Of a DNA stretch of 64,000 nucleotides, positions 55,401 to 64,000 are shown one piece after another. The position numbers and the translations under genes were made by a program. The notes under the pieces are model-generated. The model did no database searches, had not been told where the DNA came from, and worked only from the letters and a program-made list of their open reading frames with translations. This DNA comes from Themeda triandra (taxonomy: Eukaryota > Streptophyta > Magnoliopsida > Poales > Poaceae): NCBI GenBank assembly GCA_018135685.1, contig JAENPR010001200.1, forward strand, positions 62,001 to 126,000. Direction: 5' to 3'. How positions within the stretch are numbered: the first letter of the stretch is position 1; the number at the start of each line of letters is the position of its first letter.

Positions 55401-57046
55401 TCGAGTCACTGTTCCCAAACTTCCAGATACTATAGCTGACCTTTGGCACCCTAATTCTATCGATTGGAACTCTGATCTTATTAATCAAATTTTTGATCCC
55501 ATAGCTTCTGCCTCTATTCAAAATGTTCATATAGTTCCCAATGACAATAATGACATCATCATATGGAATCACTCTCACAAGGGTGAGTGCTCAATCAAAG
55601 ATGCCTTTAATTGTCTTAACAAGCAAATGCAGGTTCAACTCCCCTCACAGGGACCAAGAAGCATCACCCCGGGGGCAATGCAAATCCTTAAACAGGTTTG
55701 GAAACATAAATCTTTGGCCCCTAATATTAAAGTGTTTATTTGGAGACTTGGGCCTTGTTTAGATTGCAAAAAATTTCAAAATGATGAATAGTAACTCTTT
55801 TGTCTTATTTGACAAATATTGTCCAATCGTGAACCAATTAGGCTCAAAAGATTCATCTCGTGATTTCAAACTAAATTGTGTAATTAGTTACTTTTTTTAC
55901 CTATATTTAGTGCTCCATGCAAGAGTATAAAAATTGATGTGATGGAGAGAGAGTGTAAAAACTTGGAACTTTGACGTGAACTAAACAAGGCCTTGTTCGC
56001 AGGGCAATTGCTACAGGACAACGTGCAGGGAATCTTTCTACTCGAATAGATGACAAATGCTCCTATTGTGGACAAATTGAAAATGACAGCCACTTATTCT
56101 TTCACTTGTCAATTTGCCGGAGCGGTTTGGTTTGGGTCTGTCCCATCCATTCGCTCTTCCTTTTTACCGCATGAACAGGATGGCATACAGGAAGGTTTAG
56201 AAATTCTCTATAAACAATACTCAAAAACTGATGTCTTATGGTGCAATATAATTGTCACCCTTTGGTTCATATGGCTGGCTCGCAATGAATTTCGTTACAG
56301 GAAAAAGAGGTGGTCTGCTGCACAGGTTAAATACTTGGTTCGAGGTCACATCAAAGTGATGAATTTATGCTTTAACAGAGAACCTAATGGCTCTAACAGA
56401 CTTGCTTCCACTGACAAGCAAGATCCTAGGAGCCCAGAGCGTCTTTCTTTCTTTTCTGCAGGTGGCTCGGGTGATCCGGAGACTATCCACTGCTTCATTG
56501 ATGCCTCAATCGATCCAGATGATGTTTTTTGGAGGCCACGAAGAGCGGGCCTCGGGCTACATATAGTGGGCCCTGCACGATCTTATTCTCTTAAAATTCA
56601 ACTGCAGGTCCTCGATTGCTCATCGGTTCTAATGGCCGAAACGGCTGCTTTAATGGCAGCAATGCAAATCATCAGCAAATTGCAGGCTACGAGAGTCGCC
56701 TTCTTCACTGACAGCCAAGTCCTATCGGACTATGTCAATTCGCAAAATTGGGAGTCGCTTCCAGATTGGAGAATCAAAGTTTTCTCCCAGAGATTCATCA
56801 ATCAATTCTCGCTTGGCATGCATGAAGTAGTTCGAATCCCACGAAACCAAAATGAAGTAGCTCACTCCCTTTGTGGCTTTTCGAAATTCTGCAGTTGCTT
56901 CCAAGCATATTCTCATCTGTTGTTCCAATGATGAGCATGCATCAAGCTGCCCTCTAGCTGCAGCTCTAGATAATGTATCAATCGAACTTTGTACTATCTT
57001 TGCAGCAAACTGCTGCTAATAAATAAATTTTCCTTGTTTTCTTGTA
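52490..57046 (+). mobile_element. L1-type LINE, ORF2 nearly full structure but heavily decayed
   Basis: ORF2 begins about 52523 with MNLLAWNC, a TAG, then GAGG (endonuclease start). FICMGDLNKIMD and FDLGFHGPAYTWSNKRFD (52925-53137) are endonuclease motifs. RT motifs are DYRPISLCNVAYKVIAKSLA and LLKVDLAKAFDRIEW (53773-54360) and FADDLII (about 54584). A zf-RVT-like CSYCGQIEND is near 56065. An RNase H domain (56486-56930) has FIDASIDPD, MAETAALMAAMQI and FFTDSQVLSDYV. Many frameshifts and stops; a MITE sits at 55751-55992. It ends at TTTTCTTGTAAAAAAA (57046). Having an RNase H domain separates it from many L1s but is known in plant LINEs. ORF1 and the 5' end were not identified. Confidence 0.85.
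55751..55992 (+). mobile_element. Tourist-like MITE inside the LINE
   Basis: GGCCTTGTTTAG...CTAAACAAGGCC with perfect 3-bp flank TTG (55748-55750 and 55993-55995). It inserted into the LINE zf-RVT coding region and is therefore younger than the LINE. Confidence 0.88.
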
Positions 57047-57310
57047 AAAAAATCGCCGCGGTGCGCCATGGCTATGATGAGTGAACGAAGCACGCGCAGA
57101 AGTTGACGAAGGCGATGGTACGGTGGTGGCGCTGACGTGAACCCCGAGAGCGAGGTTGGTGATGCCGACCAACGACGCGGCGAGGAGACCCGGCTTGTAC
57201 CCTCCTGTCTTGAGCGCGACGTAGATCGCCACGCCTGTCGCGGCAGCTAACGCAATCGAGCCCTTGCCGAAGTCCATGGTCAAGCCGCGCTGCGGGAACC
57301 AGCCGGCCAT
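57047..57310 (-). CDS. Small two-helix membrane-protein gene, 3' end replaced by LINE tail
   Basis: ATG at 57310. About 86 residues are genomic: MAGWFPQRGLTMDFGKGSIA and on, a hydrophobic stretch (about 18-33), a second one, PGLLAASLVGITNLALGVHV (about 39-58), and a Ser/Pro/Thr-rich end. The frame then enters the antisense of the LINE 3' end and stops at 56978 after 24 LINE-derived residues. I do not recognise the family. The LINE may have interrupted the gene, or the true stop may have been lost. A MITE lies only 65 bp upstream, in the promoter position, so expression may also be affected. Confidence 0.45.
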
Positions 57311-57374
57311 GGCAACGGCGGGGGCGGGAGAGATCGATGGGTCGGCAGGCTGAATGGCTTGCTTGTCGAACTTG

Positions 57375-57649
57375 GGCCTTGTTTAGAATCTAAAATTTGG
57401 CCACCAAATTCACTATGCAGAATTCCTATTCCCCGTCACATCAAAATGCCGGCACATATATGGAGTACTAAATATAGATAAAATAAAAAACTAATTACAC
57501 AGTTTTGTTGTACTTTGCGAGACGAACATTTTAAGCCTAATTAATCAATGTTTGAACAATTATTACCAAATAAAAATAAAATTGCTACAGTGTGACGGGA
57601 CACTTACTATACAAACTTTGGTTCCAAATTTTGGAATCTAAACAAGGGC
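57375..57649 (-). mobile_element. Tourist-like MITE, inverted copy
   Basis: Starts GGCCTTGTTTAGAATC and ends CTAAACAAGGGC, with flank TTG on both sides (57372-57374 and 57650-57652). Internal motifs (AAACTAATTACACAGTTTTG, GCGAGACGAACATTTTAAGC) run in reverse orientation compared with the other copies. Confidence 0.85.
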
Positions 57650-57849
57650 TTGGAGGAGAAGACAGAGGAGACGGCGAGTGCAGTGGCTGGTTTGTGGGAC
57701 TACTCGTATATATATTGGCACCAATTAACATGTTAAAGCCGCAGTTGTTCCCAGCGTTTTCACCGTGTACACGTCGCCCTGATTCTTTTGAGCCCTTCGA
57801 TGGCTTCCATCCATGGCCAGCCTGCCTTCCGTACGGTGCTGGTGTCAGT

Positions 57850-58990
57850 AGATTTTTTTAGGTACAAAATACCCACCTTCCCGTCCGCTCGCTCCCTGCG
57901 CTAAATATCTCCTCCGCCCCGTCCTCATCCGTAGGAAAAAAAAAAGCACCGCCTCCTCTCTCGATCTCTCCGCGCCGCCTCGGTCCTCCCGCGAACCGCG
58001 CCTCGGCCGCCCGCCGTCCGCGCTGCCGCCGGCCCGGCGCCTCCTCCTCTCTCCCTCCCCCGATGTGGTGCGCCGTGGCGGCGGGCGGTGCGGCGCGGCG
58101 CAACGCCGGCGGTCCCTCCCCTCTCTCTCTCCGACGCCGCGTCGCTCCTCCGCCAAACGCGCCTCCGCCGCCGTCGTCCGGCGCATCCCTCACTCTCTCC
58201 CTCCCTCCCCGATGTGGTGCGCCGTGGGCGAGCGGTGCGGTGCGGCGGCGGCGCGGCGGCGCGCCGGCGGCCCCCTCCTCCTCTCTCTCTCTCCCTCCGG
58301 CTCGATCGCACCGAGCCATGGACGGGCTCGCGCCGTGGTTGGCTGCGGTGGTGGCGGCGGCGGGCTCCCTCTCCCTCCCTCCCGGCTCCGCCTCGCCGAT
58401 GCTGCGCGCGTCGTGCCGCATCCTCTCCGTGGTCTGCGGCCCCTCCACGAAACCCTAGCCGTCTCTTGCTCACCGGCGCGGCGCCGCGGCGACGTCCGGC
58501 GGCTATCTGCCGGCGCGTCGCCATCTTCTTCCCCTATCGATGAGCCGTGGTTCGGCGCTCCATCGCTTGGCGCGGCCCATGGACGGGCTCGGGGCACGGG
58601 TGGGCGGCGCCGGCGGCGTCGCGGCGCCGGCGGCCTCCCTCTCCCGCCGGCCTCGGCCTCGCCGATGGGCTGGCTGGCCGCGGCATCCACTTCCGCGCAT
58701 CCTCCGGTGGTACGCGGTCGGCTGGGACGAAACCCTAGCCGCCTCGTCGTCGCCGCCGCGGCTGCGCGGCGGTACGTCGCCATTTTCTTCCCCTACCCTG
58801 CTCCGTCTTCCTGTCTGCGCCGTGACACGGCCGGTGTGGGCCGAGCGCCCCTGGCAGCCTCCTCCTCTCTGTCGGAGGCAGTGGGTCAGCTCGGTGGCCG
58901 GATCTGGCGGCAGGGCACCATTTTCTCCGCCTCCGTCCCGTGGCTCCTCCCCCACATCCTCTCTCCCTCCATTGGTCCACATACCTGAGG
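57850..58990. repeat. GC- and CT-rich block with internal duplications
   Basis: Phrases recur about 250-290 bp apart: GCCATGGACGGGCTCG-type at 58315 and 58576, CGAAACCCTAGCC at 58449 and 58729, GTCGCCATYTTCTTCCCCTA at 58518 and 58777. CCCCGATGTGGTGCGCCGT also occurs at 58058 and 58207. The multiple long frames on both strands reflect composition and no domain is recognisable. It could be a promoter or 5'UTR exon (AAACCCTAG is common in plant 5'UTRs) or part of a repeat. Confidence 0.45.
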
Positions 58991-61900
58991 ACATGACGAT
59001 GCCAATGATATTGGTTCCATTCTTTGGTATGTAGCGGTGCTCATGATTTTGTGGCATATATCTGAGGACATCACCATATCGGTGCTTTTGCAATTCTCAA
59101 CATTTTTGTCATGTCCAATGATGAGTCCACTTTTTTCTTGCCCTTAGATTAATTTAAGGGAATATGATAGTGTTGTGATGATTTTTTTAAGCGAGGTTAC
59201 GGGGTTGTGGGATGATGAATTTTTTAGCGAGACAATGGAATTATGCAATTCGATTAGTTCTTTCAGTCTTCTCTTTGCTGTGATTTGTGTTAACTTTGTC
59301 ATCACAATGTCATTATCTTACCAAGTTGCTTATGTTCTACATGTGTATTTTTTCCATTTGGTTAATCCCTGCACTTTTCGTGTTTGTTGCGAGCATAAAT
59401 CCATTGTCGGTGACGTCGCACATGATTGGTTGGTTGTTCTATCACTGACCACACCCCATAGCCGATGATGTATCTATTCCTACCAATCTCTCGTCTGGTT
59501 CCTTGCAAATCCATTTTTGTACAGTGCAGAAACAACTGCGGGTAAGGTCTGTGGAGTAACAACAGTAGAAAGCGAATTGGTGAGTTCATTTGCTTCTATA
59601 CATTGCTATAAGGAGATTTCTATTCGGTTAGATGAGGTGCTATGAATAAGCTACCCCATTACAAGATTTACTTACCATCGTAGATGGGTTCATATCTGTT
59701 TAGTAGAATTTTTTTTGCTATTTTGAATTGCGCATAAAGAAACCAGGTTGCCTCCCACACTTGAACATAGTTAATAAGCCTTAGACCTATTTGCTTTGTA
59801 CGCACTGTACTGATTACCTACTATGCAAATCAATAGGATGGTAGCCTTGTGTATAGTCTCGGTTTGTGCCTTTCAATGTACCCATCTTGGCATCTGCAAA
59901 AATGCTTGGTTTACATATTACCTGCAATTTATTGTATACCTCAAAAAATTCCTTAGTCTAAGCTAATATGCAAATAAGTAGGATGGTACCCTTGTGCATA
60001 GTCTCAGTTTCCCATCTTGTCTACTTGCACGGTTGCTTGATTTACATATTGCCGCAATTTATTGCACACCTCAAGTTCTAAATGCTGGGTTTTATTTTTC
60101 AGAACTTAATGTTTGCCATTTAGAATGAAACACAGGGTACACCTATATGCCTCCTACTTGACGTGGTAAGTTCTTCCTGCATTCTGAGTTGCTTATTCAA
60201 ATGGAGTGGTTATTTTCAGAGCTTATTTAGGCATGTGGAGGCCTATACATAAATAAATTGTAGTTATATAAAATCATCGTGGTGTTTGATGCTTTTGATT
60301 GGACTCTCGATGTATACGAGTACGACATAATTGCATCACAATTGCTTATGTTACCAACCACGCAGTTTGGTGCGTGAATGCTAACGCGCATATAAAAAAG
60401 GAGGCCAACACATTATTGTTTTCTTTTCCTATGCTTAATTCTTTATTAGGTTTTTCCCTTTATTCGAACTTCGTGTTATGTGGATGAACAAATATATTGT
60501 GCCCTTGCCCTCCAGTCTACTATGACTGCAGATGGATAGTATGACCTACATTCATGGGATTGTTACTGCTGCTCTATAATGTACGGTGCTGAATTTTTTT
60601 TGCCCACTTTACTTATCCTTCAGTTCGGCAATGCCGCAACAAAGTGTACTGCTTAAACGAGGCCTCAACTTCATCAAATTTGTGGTGTAGATTTTTGGAA
60701 ACCCGACAAGTATAACGGTTGTGAAGCTTGCTAACAGTTTTCTGTAATTACCAGTCCGAGATTTTAAGGAGACGTGGCCCATGACAAGTTATTCGTTATC
60801 TTCCTGGTAATTTTGACCGACCAATCTGTATTTACTTTAAGTTAACTGAATGTACTTTCAGTTCATGGTCGTTAACTGAATCTGTCTTGAGCTAAATGCA
60901 TAGCCACTGAATGGTTATGCTTAGCTGCTATAGAATTTATGGTTGAAAATATGTATACCTAGCTGCTAAGTAATTTATGGTGGGATTCCATGAGATGTGA
61001 TATGCTGATTTACTAGATTCAGTTTACATTTCTCAGCCTATCAAAACAAGGTAATTGTTTTTGTACTACTCGGTGAGTCTCCCTTAGTGATATTAGGAAT
61101 TAGTAAGTGAGTAGCTGTTACCAGTTATATATGCGATCCTATCTCATTTTTCCTTCGACAAGTTCTTTTGATCTCGAATATATAATCTTTATGGGCTGGA
61201 TAGTTTTATTGTTGTACTACAACAAATAATCTAAGTAGAGGCTTCAAATTGACTTCGTTTAGAAGCCAATGAAGATTATTGACCATTTTCATTGAGTGAC
61301 AACAGGCTAGCATCTTTTTTTTTTCTATTCTGACTGCACGTAATGATATTTCAGTTTCTGTGAAAAAATTGTTGTGTTTCTCTAAGGTAAGAAGACCAAA
61401 ACAAAAAACGAAAGCACTGGTTGTTGCTTTTTAATTTTTTGTTTTTAATGGACGCTTCCAGTTTCCTTTGACTGCTCAGCTTTGGAGCAATTAGAACCTC
61501 GAAATTTGGTATATGATTCCACGCTTGTTGGTTTCCGCTTTGTAACATTTTCATGATTTCCTAAATTTTTGTCTTACCAAGTTGAAACTGAAAGTGTTTC
61601 TATGCTAGACCAATATAATTACCAGGTTTATAATCAGTTTATGTTTGGTCATTGTGTTCCCATCTGCATTTTGAGGTCTCCGCCTTATTAAGCCATCATT
61701 CATATGTGTCGATTTGATCTTTCCTTTTCAGATTTCCTCACCCAAGGAATGTCTTGAGTCTCTTAGTTGTCCGGAACGGTCCTTTGGTTGTCGCAGGACT
61801 TAACTCTTGGCTCTAACGTTTCCAGGTACGTATTCCCATCCTATTGACCCAGATAGCACGCCAAAAGTATCTGCCTTAACAAGCATAGCTCTCCTTTTAT

Positions 61901-64000
61901 TAATCATGTGCCCAGCCAATCTAATCAACAAATGATGAAATATTGATTCACAACTGTGATTTAACTAACCAATTGAATCTACCAACATCACCAAGACAAA
62001 CCAGGACAGGAACATAGGAGGAGTCAAATGACCCCTATTTACACAAAGTGCTCCTACAAATGATGTCGGTGCTTCCTATAAATTCATATCTATATTAACG
62101 AGAACTCATAAATATAGTTTACAAGTGTTAATTGTTTGACTCTTCAGAAAGATAAAGATCACCGAAAGCCGGAACGGCAGGTGAAATTTGTCTTTGAAGC
62201 ATTGACTACGAGAGAAGGTTTGTGATAAATAGCTAGCTACGAAAAGAGAGAAAAAATAGCGACCATTTCTCTCAACAATTTGTTTCTTTGCTTAATATTG
62301 CTCGGTTTAGGTTGTGTGAGTTCTAAAAAAATCAGAAAAATGAATGATGATTCAATCAATAGAACCTTAAGCTCCAACCATGATAGTAATAATAGACCTT
62401 TTCTCGGCTCCCCAAAATCCATATCTTCCTTGAGAGTGGTTTATGAGATATTGATAATTAGCATTGTTTTGCTTTCAATGACCAGAGGTGCTCTTTCCTT
62501 CACCACCGATATAATTTGATCTTCATGTGCTAGGTATTTGGTGTAATTTGCTTATTGAATGGCTGAACTTGATTGTAGTGGGGGTTCATACCATGCTTTA
62601 GTCCTTGGTGTGATAGACTTCTACAATGATTCAGCCACGCCTGTTTCTTTGGAAAGTCAAATTTGGCCTCAAGTGTTCCATGCCATCTCGTTTGTGACAT
62701 TGCCCATCCAAGGTAGTGGCAACTCTCCGTTGACTTCAACGAGATACATTTGGTTTGGCCCGTTTAATGTTCTGTTACCCCTTTCTTTCCTATGCGTTAT
62801 GACTGAAAATTTAGTTTTCCCACAAACCTTTTTTAGATATGCCTCTAAGTGCTCACAAGTAAAATTACAACCTGTATTCAATATTTACTTATTGACATTA
62901 TTTAAAAAAGTTAGCTACAGCAATGTCGTTGCCTTAGTGGTTACAGTTTCCCTATTTAAATAGGCTTTGTTGTGGTGTGGATTAGACTCCAAGGTTAATT
63001 TTAGTTCACCATGATTTAGTAATGCCTCGAGGAGAACCGCACCTCCGTCCTGTGTCACATTGACAGTTTCGCTTGCGTACTAATCGAACAATGGAACACA
63101 TGCGAGATACATAAAGAGTGGACTGCTATGGTGTAGGCTTCAAGACTTTGCGGAGATTTAACTCATGCCTATGTTGTGCAGCAAGGAAATATGATTTGGA
63201 GTTCAAACTGAAAATAGAGGTGCGCATGATATGCTTCACATCTATCTATGCCTAGCTTCCTTCAGATATCACTGAATTGTGGGTTGACATCATCTTTATC
63301 CTTTTATGCTCACAGCAGTTTTAGGTTCATGGAAGTTAGACATGGGTTCATTGATTCCTTCTATCCATTTTCTACGCACTAGAGTTCTTGCTTGTCTTAA
63401 TTGACCAGTCCTTTACCAAAGATAGGTGGGTGCACCCAAAAAAAAAAAAAAAAGAAACGATTCTTGTCATGTTAGGCCTCCAAATTTGTTTCCCAAGTTT
63501 GCGTTTTAGGTTCAGCTTTTTGTGTTTGCCGGCCGGTGCCCGGTGCCTTTGTTCATTTCCGTTTTCTAGAAAAATTGCCATGAAAGTAATGAGGTGCCTT
63601 ATTCACTATACTACTTTTATGCAGGTAGATAAAACATGTGTAATGAATGCATGCTGGTCTCTAGCTTCCACCATGCTCCGATGTTCCGGTCTACCCTTTA
63701 TTGGATTCACACTTCATATGCCCCTTTCGCATTGGTACTACCGTATCACTTCCACATTACTGCTACCATATCTACAAGGTAACCATTGTTACATGAACTG
63801 TTGATATCTTGTGCTTCTATATTCAGGTCAAAATTTTCAGTTTGAAGCATATTTCAACCACACCAGAAGTTAGATTATGAACTGACAAAACAAATAGTAC
63901 GGGTCTTAAGGTGTTCAAGTATAATTGATTTTCACAAGCGATGCCCATCGTTTTTTTGGTTTTCGGAGCACCTAATTGACACATAGCAGCCACCAAATAG
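58991..64000. other. AT-rich region without supported genes
   Basis: I checked both strands. Frames are short, the longest being 62559-62963 on the plus strand (134 codons, Met start, no recognisable domain, hydrophobic stretches at its end). There is a two-copy 145-bp tandem duplication (59823-60075), short T-runs and an A-run near 63439. It may be intron or untranslated sequence of a gene whose 5' end is the GC-rich block to the left, but nothing in the sequence proves it. Confidence 0.5.
59823..60075 (+). repeat. Tandem duplication, about 145-bp unit
   Basis: ATGCAAATMARTAGGATGGT, then CTTGTGYATAGTCTC and TTTACATATT...GCAATTTATTG appear at 59823 and again at 59968, with several substitutions and deletions in the second copy. 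Confidence 0.7.

Noticed and set aside
58065..58988. 307-codon plus-strand ORF in the GC-rich duplicated block
   Set aside because: Competing frames of similar length exist on both strands, there are internal duplications, and no recognisable domain. Composition explains it.
62559..62963. 134-codon ORF with Met start
   Set aside because: AT-rich surroundings, no domain, no splice or promoter support, and a length reachable by chance in 5 kb.

Overview
This is plant nuclear DNA, most likely from a panicoid grass of the maize, sorghum or sugarcane type. The evidence is the mix of families: NB-LRR and non-RD receptor kinases with grass-style sequences, a Ty1/copia Sirevirus with repeated polypurine tracts, an Athila-like Ty3/gypsy element primed by tRNA-Asp, Tourist-like MITEs with GGCCTTGTTTAG ends, and L1-type LINEs. 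There are no bacterial operons, no CRISPR array and no tRNA or rRNA gene that I can see. Most of the window is transposon DNA. The host genes are three immune-receptor families plus fragments of other genes.

Layout. 1-1792 (minus): the N-terminal 597 codons of a CC-NB-ARC-LRR resistance gene that runs off the left edge. 2769-8776: one Tourist-like MITE split by a 5.75 kb insertion, which holds a copia-type LTR fragment (about 3043-5575) and exon-like scraps, one of them resembling a DUF707 gene. 10501-13777 (minus): an Xa21/FLS2-like LRR receptor kinase with one 91-bp intron and one in-frame TAG in the kinase domain. 16128-35521 (minus): the LRR end of a second NLR, broken in two by an 18.7 kb nest. 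A GC-rich non-autonomous LINE-like element entered the LRR coding sequence; a Sirevirus (16501-24208, TSD GCCGC) and an Athila-like gypsy element (25512-34047, TSD TGGGG) then entered that element. 35613-37535: a long-TIR Pack-type element with an 8-bp target duplication, carrying a FAR1-domain fragment and a cytosolic glutamyl-tRNA synthetase fragment. 39457-41269: a 5'-truncated LINE with target-site duplication. 41344-43953 (minus): an intact, intronless G-type lectin receptor kinase, the best complete gene here. 44239-47980: a SINE, a poly(A)-only retroposon scar, a tandem repeat and a foldback MITE. 47981-51706: a MITE and two long-TIR DNA elements. About 52490-57046: a decayed full-structure LINE (endonuclease, RT, RNase H) with a MITE inside it. 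57056-57310: a small two-helix protein gene fused at its 3' side to the LINE tail. 57850-58990: GC-rich duplicated sequence. 59000-64000: AT-rich sequence with no gene I can support.

The host genes share a theme, pathogen perception: an NLR, a non-RD LRR kinase, a second NLR and a non-RD lectin kinase. Three of the four are incomplete here, by the window edge, a nonsense codon or nested insertions. The locus therefore looks like a decaying and rearranging resistance-gene cluster. The structural history can be ordered from target-site duplications and nesting. I found no clear case of a wholly new biological system. The most unusual signal is a dense array of a CpG-rich palindrome (GCCGGACGCGTCCGGC) placed just upstream of the TATA box in two separate copia-type LTRs.
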